A stretch of DNA of 64,000 bases, taken from NCBI GenBank assembly GCA_963843755.1, contig CAWJLS010000002.1, positions 682,001-746,000 on the forward strand, read 5' to 3'. The notes beneath the pieces were generated by a model that worked only from the letters and a program-made list of their open reading frames with translations, was not told the origin of the DNA and did not search any database. The first letter of the stretch is position 1; each line of letters opens with the position of its first letter. Origin of the DNA: CAWJLS01 sp963843755. GTDB lineage: Bacteria > Acidobacteriota > Thermoanaerobaculia > Multivoradales > DATKCC01. Position numbers and translations under genes: made by a program. Shown piece after piece: positions 16,378-24,127 of this stretch.

Positions 16378-18417
16378 TCATCTGCCGCCGGCGAGCATGC
16401 GCTCGTCGCCCAGCCGGCGGGTGAAGCCGGTCGAGTCCAGGTGTTCGAGCAGGGGGATGGTCCATTTGCGCGACAGGCCGAAGCGGTCCTTGAAGTCGGC
16501 GACGGTGAAACGCTCCCAGCCGGTCGCGGCGAGCTCCTGCTGGAGGCCGTCGACCGACGAGGCGGCGAGGATCAATCCCCCGGGCAACCGGACAAGCTTT
16601 CCCCGCTCGGTCAGGTAGCGGACGACCCCGTCGAGAATCTGGGGCTTGGCGGAGAGCTGCCGGCTGATCTCGGCCGGCGAGGGCGGGGTCAGCCCGCCCG
16701 CCGCGAAGCGCTCGAGCACCGCCTTGGCGAGGTCGGACTCCTCGTCGGTCAGCGCCGCCTCCCGGCCGGGGAGGGTGACCAGGTCGCCCGCGACCCGCAG
16801 CACGTCCTGCTTTTCGAGCCAGGAGAGGTAGGTGTCGGCCAGGGCCGCCGCCGGGCCGGGGAAGATCCGCTCGACCGCCTCGGCCTTCGGCATCCCCCGG
16901 GCCAGGCGGTCGCGGACGAAGAAGGCTTCGACCTCGGAGCGCGCCCGCTCGACGATCCGGCGGTAGGCGTCGGGCGCGATCCAGCGCCGGTCCCGGCCGC
17001 CGCCTTTGCCGGCGCCTTGTCCGGCGCCTTGGGGGACGGCCAGCAGCTTGCCGTGCTCGGCCAGAGCGCGCAACGCCGCGTCCGGGCGTTCCGGCGGCTC
17101 GCCCAGGCGGCGGGCCGCCTGGGCCGTCGTCAGGCCGGCCGGGCCGGCCTCGCGCGCCCAGTGGAGGAGCACCATCGCCGCCTCGCCGCTCGCCAGGCTG
17201 TCCGCACCGGCGGCGGCTTCGAGATCGCGCAGCCGGCGGGCGTGGGGCTGGGGGTCGAGCACCTCGCCGCCGCCGAGGGTGAGCTCGGGCGACGGGCGGC
17301 GGATGATCAGCCGGTCGCCGCGGATCGCCACCACCGGCTCGCTCAGGCGGATCTCCACCACCCCCTCGTCGCCCGGGGCGAGCAGGGCACGGCCGCTCTT
17401 GCCGTGCTCGGGGCTCTCCTCGCCGGCTCCCCGCTCCACCGGCCGGAGCTTGCCCAGGACCTCGGAGGAGAGCAGGTGGACCCGCACCGGGGTGAAGCCT
17501 CTCAACGGCTCGGGCGCGTCGGGCAGCAGCCGGACCCGTGCGAGCAGCCGCCGGGTGGTCTCGAAGCGCTCGGGCGTCACCGCCTCGCTGCCGCGCTCGA
17601 CCTGCGCCAGGTCGATGCCGCCGAGCTGGAGCGCGGTCCGCTCGCCGGCGACGGCATGCTCCCGGGAGGCGCCGTGGACCTGGACGCTCCGCACGCGGGC
17701 GGTAGCCGGCGCGGCGGCCGGCGGCCCGGGCAGGATCTCCAGCGTGTCGCCGACCGCGATCTCGCCGCTCGCCAGGGTGCCGGTGACGATCACGCCGAGG
17801 CCCTTGAGATGGAACGCCCGGTCGATCGGCAACCGCGCCGGGAGCTGCCGGTCGGGCTCGACCGCCCAGGCGGTCGCGAGCCGCACCAGCTCGGCGTCGA
17901 GCGCGTCGATCCCCTGGCCGGTGGTCGACGAGACGGCGAGCACCGGGGCGTCGCGGTACGGGGAGGCTTCGAGCAACTCCTCGACCTCGAGCCGGGCCAG
18001 CTCCAGCAGGTCCGGCTCCACCAGGTCGGCCTTGGTCAGGACGGCGAGGCCGGCCGGGATGCCGAGCAGGGAGCAGATCGCCAGGTGCTCCCGGGTCTGG
18101 GGCTTGACCCCTTCGTCGGCCGCGACCACCAGCAGCATGATGCGGATGCCGCCGAGGCCGGCGAGGGCGTTGCGCAGGAACTTCTCGTGGCCGGGGACGT
18201 CGACGAAGCCGAGCTGGAGGGTGCCGCCGTCGGGGAGCTCCTTCTCCAGGTGGGCGAAGCCGAGGTCGATGGTGATCCCCCGCTCCTTCTCCTCCGCCCA
18301 GCGGTCGCAGTCGATGCCGGTGAGGGCTTCGACCAGCCGGGTCTTGCCGTGGTCGATGTGGCCGGCGGTGCCGACGACGACCCGGGACAGGGGACGCTCA
18401 GTCACGAGCCGGCTCAC
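16378..18417 (-). CDS. selB: Selenocysteine-specific translation elongation factor SelB
   Basis: This 679-aa GTPase delivers Sec-tRNA to the ribosome at UGA codons marked by a SECIS hairpin. The G domain (about 10-180) has the P-loop GTAGHIDHGKT, the switch strand VDVPGHEKF and the guanine motif TKAD. The EF-Tu-like domains II and III follow (FHLKGLGVIVTGTLASGEI, then RLSEPVVAIRGDRLIIRRPSP). The C-terminal 250 residues contain the winged-helix repeats that bind SECIS RNA (for example WERFTVADFKDRFGLSRKWTIPLLEHLDSTG). Gly-rich low complexity (QGAGQGAGKGGG) interrupts the linker. The start is GTG at 18417, overlapping the yqeY stop in GTGA, so translation is coupled. A selenoprotein gene lies just upstream of this operon. 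Confidence 0.95.
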   Translation of the reverse strand: MSRLVTERPLSRVVVGTAGHIDHGKTRLVEALTGIDCDRWAEEKERGITIDLGFAHLEKELPDGGTLQLGFVDVPGHEKFLRNALAGLGGIRIMLLVVAADEGVKPQTREHLAICSLLGIPAGLAVLTKADLVEPDLLELARLEVEELLEASPYRDAPVLAVSSTTGQGIDALDAELVRLATAWAVEPDRQLPARLPIDRAFHLKGLGVIVTGTLASGEIAVGDTLEILPGPPAAAPATARVRSVQVHGASREHAVAGERTALQLGGIDLAQVERGSEAVTPERFETTRRLLARVRLLPDAPEPLRGFTPVRVHLLSSEVLGKLRPVERGAGEESPEHGKSGRALLAPGDEGVVEIRLSEPVVAIRGDRLIIRRPSPELTLGGGEVLDPQPHARRLRDLEAAAGADSLASGEAAMVLLHWAREAGPAGLTTAQAARRLGEPPERPDAALRALAEHGKLLAVPQGAGQGAGKGGGRDRRWIAPDAYRRIVERARSEVEAFFVRDRLARGMPKAEAVERIFPGPAAALADTYLSWLEKQDVLRVAGDLVTLPGREAALTDEESDLAKAVLERFAAGGLTPPSPAEISRQLSAKPQILDGVVRYLTERGKLVRLPGGLILAASSVDGLQQELAATGWERFTVADFKDRFGLSRKWTIPLLEHLDSTGFTRRLGDERMLAGGR

Positions 18418-18878
18418 TCACGGGCCTGGAGGACCGCCCGGGCGACCTTGCTGACCACGGCGTTGTCGGCCAGGCCCTCGAAGCGCTCGATCATGGCCGG
18501 CATGATCCGGCCCATGGCGCTCATGCCCGAGAGATCGTTCTCGGTGACGAACGCCTCGACCGCCCGGCGGATCTCGTCCTCGCTCGGCCCCTTGGGCAGG
18601 TACTCCTCCTGGAGATAGGCGGCCTCGTCGCGCTCCTTGGCGGCGAGCTCCGGCCGGTTGCCCTTGTCGTACTGGGAGGCGGACTCCTCGCGCTGCTTGA
18701 TCATCTTGCGGAGGATGGCGAGGAAGCCGGGCTCGTCGACGTCGGCGCCGCGGCGGATGCGCTCGTTCTTGATCTCGGCGAGAAGCATGCGGAGCGTGCC
18801 GACCTGGTCCTTCCGGCCGGCTTTCATGGCCGTCTTGAGGTCGGATTCGATGCGTTGCTGGGGGGTCTGTTCAGCCAT
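18414..18878 (-). CDS. GatB/YqeY domain-containing protein
   Basis: This 154-aa protein has the YqeY pattern: RIESDLKTAMKAGRKDQVGTLRMLLAEIKNERI, ILRKMIKQREESASQYDKGNRPELAAKE and YLPKGPSEDEI, all helical. It resembles the C-terminal tRNA-binding domain of GatB amidotransferase; stand-alone YqeY has no confirmed function. The ATG at 18878 lies 6 nt after a TATAAT box. Fifteen further in-frame codons upstream are read as shadow. The stop overlaps the selB start (GTGA), so yqeY and selB form one transcription unit. Confidence 0.92.
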   Translation of the reverse strand: MAEQTPQQRIESDLKTAMKAGRKDQVGTLRMLLAEIKNERIRRGADVDEPGFLAILRKMIKQREESASQYDKGNRPELAAKERDEAAYLQEEYLPKGPSEDEIRRAVEAFVTENDLSGMSAMGRIMPAMIERFEGLADNAVVSKVARAVLQARE

Positions 18879-18884
18879 GGCTGG

Positions 18885-18890
18885 ATTATA
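18885..18890 (-). promoter_or_regulatory. -10 box (TATAAT) of the yqeY-selB operon
   Basis: On the minus strand TATAAT ends 6 nt before the yqeY ATG, the same geometry as the methylmalonyl-CoA mutase gene. It predicts a leaderless yqeY-selB mRNA. The -35 region is weak. The 112-nt gap is shared with the divergent selenoprotein gene. Confidence 0.6.
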
Positions 18891-18903
18891 CGGGCGCGGG
18901 ATC

Positions 18904-18933
18904 TTCACCGTCCGCCGCGGCATGCGGTACGGT
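18904..18933 (+). promoter_or_regulatory. Candidate sigma70-type promoter for the selenoprotein gene
   Basis: TTCACC (18904-18909) and TACGGT (18928-18933) are separated by 18 nt on the plus strand. The predicted start is about 50 nt upstream of the selenoprotein ATG at 18991. The match to consensus is modest. Confidence 0.35.
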
Positions 18934-18990
18934 CAAGGCGATGGAACCGCGCAGCGCAACGAGCCCTCAGACCAAGAAAGGCAGGCACCG

Positions 18991-19227
18991 ATGGCCGGTC
19001 GGCTGACGATCGAATACTGCGGCATGTGAAATTACGGACCGGCGGCCGCCAGGTTGGCGGCCTCGATTCGGCAGGAGCAGGAGCTGGAGCCCGAGCTGAT
19101 CGAGAGCTCGGGGGGTGTGTTCGAGGTCGAGCTCGACGGCGAGCTGATCTTCTCGAAGAAGCGACTCCGACGGTTTCCGGAAGACGGCGAGGTCGAGGCG
19201 CTGATCGAGCGGCGGCTGGCAGGCTAG
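18991..19227 (+). CDS. SelW/Rdx-family selenoprotein with in-frame UGA (Sec13)
   Basis: Reading the TGA at 19027-19029 as selenocysteine gives a 78-aa protein, beginning MAGRLTIEYCGMUNYGPAAA and ending LIERRLAG. This is the complete Rdx (SelW/SelT/SelH) thioredoxin-like fold: the first beta strand, then the redox motif C10-G-M-U13, the helix ARLAASIRQEQ, the strand pair GGVFEVELDGELIFSKK and the final FPEDGEVEALIERRL. It ends at TAG 19225-19227. Known family members use CxxU or CxxC and act as small cytoplasmic thiol/selenol redox proteins. A bacterial-type SECIS hairpin starts within the 21 nt after the UGA, and selB lies in the divergent neighbour operon. Ordinary gene calling would stop at codon 12. 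A ribosome site AAAGGCAGG precedes the ATG. Confidence 0.9.
19027..19071 (+). promoter_or_regulatory. Bacterial SECIS element downstream of the Sec UGA
   Basis: Directly after the UGA, GGCCGCC (19044-19050) pairs perfectly with GGCGGCC (19056-19062) around the 5-nt loop AGGTT. A lower helix is possible between 19039-19042 and 19068-19071. The apical loop begins 21 nt after the UGA and has G at its second and third positions, resembling the AGGUC-type loop of the E. coli fdhF SECIS and fitting the general bacterial SECIS layout. It lies inside the coding sequence, as expected for bacteria. Confidence 0.75.
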
Positions 19228-19230
19228 GCG

Positions 19231-19755
19231 TCAGACCTGGCGCGGGATGTCCTGGATCCGGTCGACGGCGGCCGAGTAGGCGCAGCTCTGCCCCGGGGTC
19301 TCCTCGACCTCGACCGTCAGCCGGTCGACCGTGTCGATCCGGGCGTCCGCCAGCGTGCGGGCGAGCTCGTGCCACAGCCTTTGCGCCAGGAGCTCGATCG
19401 AGATGTTGGCCAGGGGGAGCAGGACCACGTCGCTCATGGGGAAGGAGTAGAAGCGGTCGCGGAACCGCACCTCGACGGTGGCGTCCCGCCGGGTGACGGT
19501 GAGCCGGTCGGTGCCGGTGGGGATCAGGGTCCGTTCGTCGAGGGCGGCGCAGCGCTCGCGGATCGCCCGCTTGATCAGGCTGACGTCGAACAGCAGCCCG
19601 ACCTCCCCGAGGCAGCGGCCGGTCAGCTCCAGCCGCACCCGGTAGTTGTGGCCGTGGAGGAGCTCGGCGCAGCCGTCGGGGAAGAGGGTGAAGTGGGCGG
19701 CCGAGAACTTGAAGTCCTCCTTGGCCAGGCGGATCGAGAACTCCGGCACGCTCAT
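19231..19755 (-). CDS. 6-pyruvoyl-tetrahydropterin synthase/QueD family protein, PTPS-III-like motif
   Basis: This 174-aa protein is a COG0720 T-fold enzyme acting on dihydroneopterin triphosphate. The zinc ligands are visible: His in FKFSAAHF and both His in LLHGHNYRV. Later family blocks are GLLFDVSLIKRAIRERC, NISIELLAQRLWHELA and VEVEETPGQSCAYSA. Before HGH the sequence reads CAELL, so a Glu sits three residues ahead (ExxHGH). This matches the PTPS-III type, which makes 6-hydroxymethyl-dihydropterin for folate rather than a queuosine precursor; folE lies about 1.3 kb away. The start at 19755 overlaps the methyltransferase stop (ATGA). The queuosine QueD role is the alternative, and the presence of a nearby Cys keeps it open. 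Confidence 0.85.
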   Translation of the reverse strand: MSVPEFSIRLAKEDFKFSAAHFTLFPDGCAELLHGHNYRVRLELTGRCLGEVGLLFDVSLIKRAIRERCAALDERTLIPTGTDRLTVTRRDATVEVRFRDRFYSFPMSDVVLLPLANISIELLAQRLWHELARTLADARIDTVDRLTVEVEETPGQSCAYSAAVDRIQDIPRQV

Positions 19756-20990
19756 CCGCGCCTCCCGCACACGGCGCCGGTCGTGATCCGCGGATAAAAG
19801 TCACGCAGCACCCGGATGTCGGGGACCACCTCGACGGTCTCGAAGCCGACCCGCTCCAGGTTGGCGACCCACAGCTCCGGGGTCATGAACCCCGGGTGAG
19901 GCCGGAGCTCCGGGTCCAGCTCCACCTCGCGGAATCCCTCGAGCAGCAGGAACGGCAGCTCCGCCGCCACCGGCTGGCCCGGGCGCGGGCGCAGGCACTC
20001 GCCGGCGATCAGCCAGCCGCCGGGGGCGAGGGTGGCGTGGGCCTCGCGCAGGGTCGCCTCCAGGTTCCGCGCCACGTGGAAGACGTTGACCCCGTAGACC
20101 AGATCGATCGTCCCCGGGTCGATCCCCTGCTCCGACCACGGCCGGTCGATGTCCAGGTCGCCGAAGGTCAGCTCGACGCCCGTCGCGGCCGGCGGCCACC
20201 GTTCGGGGAGCGACCGGCCGGCGCGCCGCCGGAGCAGGGCGGCCGGCTCGGTGATCGTGAAGCGGGCCACGCGGCCGAAAGCGTCGCAGGCGTCGAGCCG
20301 TTCGAGCAGCGCGGCGCTGCCGCTGCCGGCGCCGGCCCCGACCTCCAGCAGGTGGGCTCCGGCGCCCGGAGCCTCCTCGTCCGCCGGCGGCAGCCGGTGG
20401 GCCGCCGCCACCGCGGCCAGGCGGTTGTTGACCGCGTAGACCGGGTTGTCGTTGGAGAAGTAGCGCGCCCAACGGCCGATCCCCGAGGCGCCGAGCAGAG
20501 CCGCCTCGCCGGTGCACTCGCCGCGGGCGATGCGGGGCAGCGCCTCGCCCGCGGCGTCGATGAGGTCGAGGAACGGCTCGTTGTCCGGGTGGTGGTCGAG
20601 CGTGGCCTCGCGAATGCCCAGGCGTTGGCTGGGACGGAGCGCCGCCGCCGGTCGGAAGCGCCGCTCGCCGGTCGCGCCGGCCGTCCCGACCGCGTAGAGC
20701 AGGCCGGCGGCCGTGAGCTGCTCGAACAGCCAGGCGACCGCGGACTCGAGCCCCGGCTCGATCTCGCTCCGGGCGACCGCCGCCGCCGCCGTGGCGCCGG
20801 CGTCACCGGCGGCCTCGAGGACCCGCCACAGGCCGAGGGTGCCGACCAGGTCGACCGCCCACTCCCGGCCGTAGCGCTCGACCAGCTCGGCGCTCCAGTA
20901 GAGCCGGTCGTCGAACAGCTCCCAGGGGATCTCTCCCAGGTGATCGTAGAAACGGGGGTCGAGGACGTCGGCCGGTGCGCGGGAGACCAT
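19752..20990 (-). CDS. Class I SAM-dependent methyltransferase with N-terminal dimerisation-like domain
   Basis: This 412-aa protein has a helical N-terminal half (WELFDDRLYWSAELVERYGREWAVDLVGTLGLWRVLEAAG, resembling winged-helix dimerisation domains of small-molecule methyltransferases). The Rossmann methyltransferase domain begins at about residue 200: HLLEVGAGAGSGSAALLERL (SAM loop), FGDLDID, DLVYGVNVFHVARNLEATLREAHATLAPGGWLI and a C-terminal LERVGFETVEVVPD. The substrate is unknown. It is translationally coupled to the PTPS/QueD-like gene (ATGA overlap) and diverges from folE, so a pterin-linked role is possible but unproven. I chose the ATG at 20990; an upstream in-frame ATG at 21023 would place the TACAAT box inside the gene. 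Confidence 0.85.
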   Translation of the reverse strand: MVSRAPADVLDPRFYDHLGEIPWELFDDRLYWSAELVERYGREWAVDLVGTLGLWRVLEAAGDAGATAAAAVARSEIEPGLESAVAWLFEQLTAAGLLYAVGTAGATGERRFRPAAALRPSQRLGIREATLDHHPDNEPFLDLIDAAGEALPRIARGECTGEAALLGASGIGRWARYFSNDNPVYAVNNRLAAVAAAHRLPPADEEAPGAGAHLLEVGAGAGSGSAALLERLDACDAFGRVARFTITEPAALLRRRAGRSLPERWPPAATGVELTFGDLDIDRPWSEQGIDPGTIDLVYGVNVFHVARNLEATLREAHATLAPGGWLIAGECLRPRPGQPVAAELPFLLLEGFREVELDPELRPHPGFMTPELWVANLERVGFETVEVVPDIRVLRDFYPRITTGAVCGRRG

Positions 20991-21080
20991 GACGGCGCAC
21001 ATTGTAGAATACGGCTTCTTCACTCCGAGGGCGTTGGCGGTCTCCCCGTCCGTCTCCCGCGGGGTGGCCGGGAGACCCCC

Positions 21081-21704
21081 ATGAGCCTCGACCTCGATTC
21101 AGACTCGGACCGTCTCGCCGGCCTCGACCCGGCGACCCGCGACAAGGTCCGGCGGGTGGCCGGCCACGTGCGGAACCTCCTCGTCGAGCTCGGCCTCGAC
21201 ATCACCGACGCCAACCTTCGCGACACCGACATCCGGGTCGCGAAGATGTATTTGGAGATGTTCCACGGCCTGCTCGAAGGCACGGAGCCGGACGTCACCA
21301 CCTTCCCCAACGACGAGGGGTACGCGGCGATGGTCATGGAGAAGGAGATCCCCTTCTACTCCATGTGCTCCCATCACCTGGTGCCGTTCTACGGCCACGC
21401 CCACATCGCCTACATCCCGCGGGACCGGATCATCGGCCTGTCCAAGATGGCGCGCATCGTGGAGTTCTACGCCAAGCGCCCCCAGCTCCAGGAGCGGCTC
21501 ACCGAGCAGGTGGTCAGCTTCCTCCAGGAGAAGCTCGATCCCCAGGGCGCCATGGTGGTGGTCGAGGCCCGGCACCTGTGCGTGGAGATGCGCGGGGTCA
21601 AGAAGCCGGGCGCGGTGACGGTGACGTCGGCGATCCGCGGCACCTTCTACCAAAAAGAGGTCCGCGAAGAGTTCCTCGACCTGCTGAGGCGCAGAGAGGC
21701 CTGA
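21081..21704 (+). CDS. folE: GTP cyclohydrolase I
   Basis: This 207-aa enzyme converts GTP to 7,8-dihydroneopterin triphosphate, the first step of folate, biopterin and queuosine synthesis. The signature blocks are intact: zinc ligands in SMCSHHLVPFYGHAHIAYIP, then RIIGLSKMARIVEFYAKRPQLQERLTEQV and the second Cys in EARHLCVEMRGVKKPGAVTVTSAIRG. The length is normal. The ATG at 21081 was chosen because the family N-terminus begins there; the frame is open far upstream only as antisense shadow. It diverges from the methyltransferase-PTPS pair, which fits a local pterin module. The GWxTD gene starts 4 nt downstream. Confidence 0.97.
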   Translation: MSLDLDSDSDRLAGLDPATRDKVRRVAGHVRNLLVELGLDITDANLRDTDIRVAKMYLEMFHGLLEGTEPDVTTFPNDEGYAAMVMEKEIPFYSMCSHHLVPFYGHAHIAYIPRDRIIGLSKMARIVEFYAKRPQLQERLTEQVVSFLQEKLDPQGAMVVVEARHLCVEMRGVKKPGAVTVTSAIRGTFYQKEVREEFLDLLRRREA

Positions 21705-21708
21705 TGCC

Positions 21709-22329
21709 ATGAGCGACCGAGGCCGGAGCCCCCGCAGTCCCTCCGCCGCCGTGGCGGGGGCGATCGCTCTCCTCGCGCTCGGGATCGGCCTGGCCGTCTG
21801 GGGCGGCTGCGCGGGCGCCGCCGGCCCGGTGAACGCGGCGTCGATGACCAACCCCCAGCTCGGCCCGGCCTACGCCCAGTGGCTGGTCGGTGCAGCCGGC
21901 CGGATGGCGACCCCTGAGGAGGCGCGGCAGTTCATGGCGCTCTCCGACGACTTCGCCGCCGCGGACTTCGTCGAGAGCTTCTGGGACCGCCGGGACCCCG
22001 ACCCGCAGACGCCGGGCAACCCGGTGCGCGCGACCTTCGAACGGCGCACGGAGGAGGCGGATCGCAAGTTCACGGAGGCCGGAGTCTCCGGTCACAAGAC
22101 GGCGCGTGGAACGATCTATGTCCTCTATGGCGAGCCGGCACGCACGGACTATGAGGTGTCGCGACGCACCGGTGCGGCGATCGAGGTCTGGTTCTACGCC
22201 GCCGACGGAGCACCGGGCCTCGACGGACGGCCTCCGGACGGCGCCTACCGGTTCCAGAAGGTCGGGGACGTGACGACGCTGTACCGGCCCGGTGGCCCCC
22301 CGCCCCGGCCCGGCGTCCGGCATCGCTGA
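21709..22329 (+). CDS. GWxTD domain-containing secreted protein
   Basis: This 206-aa protein has one membrane/signal segment (about 14-36, ending WGGCAGAAG with a possible lipidated Cys). It then has the GWxTD-type block: YAQWLVGAAGRMATPEEARQF, FVESFWDRRDPDPQTPGNPVR and ARGTIYVLYGEPARTDYE. In Acidobacteriota and Bacteroidota such domains are common in secreted proteins of unknown function. It is 4 nt after folE and therefore probably cotranscribed. The C-terminus is Pro/Arg-rich and probably disordered. Confidence 0.85.
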   Translation: MSDRGRSPRSPSAAVAGAIALLALGIGLAVWGGCAGAAGPVNAASMTNPQLGPAYAQWLVGAAGRMATPEEARQFMALSDDFAAADFVESFWDRRDPDPQTPGNPVRATFERRTEEADRKFTEAGVSGHKTARGTIYVLYGEPARTDYEVSRRTGAAIEVWFYAADGAPGLDGRPPDGAYRFQKVGDVTTLYRPGGPPPRPGVRHR

Positions 22330-22413
22330 GATCCCGAGGGAGCCCGCGCTCCGGCCGCCCGGCCGGGCGCCGCGATCCGCCATCGAATCGAACCAGCCAA
22401 GGAGAGTCCAGCC

Positions 22414-23484
22414 ATGAGCCGACCACGCGCCCAGTTCGCCGGCAGCGGTATCGCCGTCCCTCCCATCTGCGTCGACAACCACCGCCTGGCCCGCATCCTC
22501 GACACCAACGACCAGTGGATCCAGGAGCGCAGCGGCATCGTCACCCGGTACTTCGTGGAGCGGGGCACGGGATCGGCCGATCTGGGGACCGAGGCGGCGA
22601 AGGCGGCGCTCGACGACGCCGGCATCGACCCGTCCGAGGTCGACTACCTGGTGTGCGCGACCATGACCCCCGACCACTACTTCCCGGGCACCGGGCCGCT
22701 GATCCAGGAGCGCCTGGGGATCGACGCCCTGCCGGCCCTCGACATCCGCCAGCAGTGCGCCGGCTTCGCCTACGGCCTGCAACTGGTCGACGCCCTGATC
22801 GGCAGCGGCGCGGCGAAGACGGTGCTCCTGGTCGGCACCGACGTCCACACGTCGCTCATGCCGTTCACCGACAACACCTGGGAGGTGCTGCTCGACGGCG
22901 GCGAGGTGACCCAGGAGGAGTACGAGTGGAACTCCCGGTTCCGCCACCTGGTGGTGCTGTTCGGGGACGGCGCCGGGGCGATGGTCTTCCGCGCCGGCGA
23001 CGGGGGCGGGGAGGAGAAGGGTATCCTCGGCTCACGGCTCTACGCCGACGGCAACCACAAGGACATCCTCTACGTTCCGGGCGGCGGCTCGGCCAGCCGG
23101 CCGTTCATCACCGAGGAGATGGTGCGGCAGGGCGGCACGGTGCCGGTCATGGACGGGCGCCAGGTGTTCAAGCTGGCGGTCCAGCGGATGCCGGAGGTGA
23201 CCGCCGAGCTGCTGGCGGAGACCGGCTACACCGTTGGTGATGTCGATCTGATCATCATGCACCAGGCCAACCTGCGCATCAACGAGGCGGCGCGCAAGGT
23301 TCTCGACGTGCCGGAAGAGCGGGTGTTCAACAACATCCAGCGCTACGGCAACACGACCTCGGCGACCCTGCCGATCGCCTTCCACGAGGCGCGGATGGAG
23401 GGCAAGGCGGAGCCCGGCTCGCTGGTGGCCTTCACCGCCCTGGGCGCGGGGCTCAACTGGGGAGCGGTGCTGCTCCGGCTGTAG
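22414..23484 (+). CDS. 3-oxoacyl-ACP synthase III family protein (FabH-like)
   Basis: This 356-aa thiolase-fold condensing enzyme has N-terminal LDTNDQWIQERSGI (FabH: DTSDEWI-RTGI). The catalytic Cys is in DIRQQCAGFAYGLQLVD, the His in DLIIMHQANLRINEAA and the Asn in NIQRYGNTTSATLPIA. It would condense acyl-CoA with malonyl-ACP to start fatty-acid or related chains. An insertion around residues 160-200 (DGGEVTQEEYEWNSRFRH) is longer than in E. coli FabH, so a specialised family member is possible, for example a secondary-lipid or aryl-polyene-like synthase. An AAGGAGA ribosome site supports the ATG at 22414. No other fatty-acid genes are adjacent. Confidence 0.93.
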   Translation: MSRPRAQFAGSGIAVPPICVDNHRLARILDTNDQWIQERSGIVTRYFVERGTGSADLGTEAAKAALDDAGIDPSEVDYLVCATMTPDHYFPGTGPLIQERLGIDALPALDIRQQCAGFAYGLQLVDALIGSGAAKTVLLVGTDVHTSLMPFTDNTWEVLLDGGEVTQEEYEWNSRFRHLVVLFGDGAGAMVFRAGDGGGEEKGILGSRLYADGNHKDILYVPGGGSASRPFITEEMVRQGGTVPVMDGRQVFKLAVQRMPEVTAELLAETGYTVGDVDLIIMHQANLRINEAARKVLDVPEERVFNNIQRYGNTTSATLPIAFHEARMEGKAEPGSLVAFTALGAGLNWGAVLLRL

Positions 23485-23496
23485 ACTCGGAGCACC

Positions 23497-23817
23497 ATGA
23501 CCCGATTTCTCAAACGACTCGTCTTCGCTCTGCTGACCCTGGGGCTGGGAGCACTGGCCTACGCCCTGCTGCGCGCCGAAGGGGAGCGGAGCTTCCGCCC
23601 GGTCCGCCCCGATGAGGCCGATGAGGCCGATGAGGCCGGCGGGGCCCCGCCGCCGGAGGATCGCGAGCCGGTGACCGCGGCGCCCGAGGCGGCAGACCCG
23701 GAGCCCGCCGAACCGGCCGCCGCGCCGCGCCAATGCGCCGGCCACACCAAGAGCGGCAAGCGCTGCGCCCGCGCGGCCGAGCCCGGCTCGGACTACTGCT
23801 GGCAGCACGCCGGCTAG
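23497..23817 (+). CDS. Small single-span membrane protein with C-terminal Cys/His zinc-like motif
   Basis: This 106-aa protein has one N-terminal membrane span (about 8-27, LVFALLTLGLGALAYALL). An acidic/Pro/Ala linker follows, including DEADEADEAG made by a 9-nt tandem repeat at 23611-23637. The C-terminal block is CAGHTKSGKRCARAA...YCWQHAG. The C-(x)8-C-(x)9-C-(x)2-H pattern matches the small zinc-binding tails seen in DUF5763-type proteins. The role is unknown. The gene starts 12 nt after the FabH-like gene. Confidence 0.8.
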   Translation: MTRFLKRLVFALLTLGLGALAYALLRAEGERSFRPVRPDEADEADEAGGAPPPEDREPVTAAPEAADPEPAEPAAAPRQCAGHTKSGKRCARAAEPGSDYCWQHAG

Positions 23818-24127
23818 GTTTCGAAAAGCTCCGATGTCGTGACGGCGGGGTGGGCTGGCTTGGACCGCCGGTCGCGCCGCCCCGATCGACCTGGATGATC
23901 CACTGGATCTCCCCCTATCCCCTCGATCCCCTTCCCACCCTCCGGGGGGAAGGGGACAATCTACCGGATCTCCCCCCATCCCCTCGATCCCCTTCCCACC
24001 CTCCGGGGGGAAGGGAACAATCTACCGGATCTCCCCCCATCCCCTCGATCCCCTTCCCACCCTCGCGGGGGGAAGGGGACGCCCCCGCCCTACGTCGGTG
24101 CTTGGACGTACGGTTTCTTGGAGCGTC
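23818..24127. other. 310-nt intergenic region between convergent genes
   Basis: No gene is supported. Most of the stretch is a tandem array of three 61-nt hairpin units (described separately). The array lies between the 3' ends of the zinc-motif gene and the CRTAC1 gene, where it could stop transcription from both sides. Confidence 0.75.
23905..24082. repeat. Tandem repeat, about three 61-nt units, each with a GC-rich hairpin
   Basis: Units start at 23905, 23966 and 24027 with GGATCTCCCCC. Each contains CCCCTTCCC ... GGGAAGGGG, a 9-bp stem with a loop of about 10 nt (first unit stem 23928-23936 with 23947-23955). Unit 2 has one G-to-A change in the stem and unit 3 has a CG insertion in the loop. 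Its core also occurs once at 12533-12561. Confidence 0.85.
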
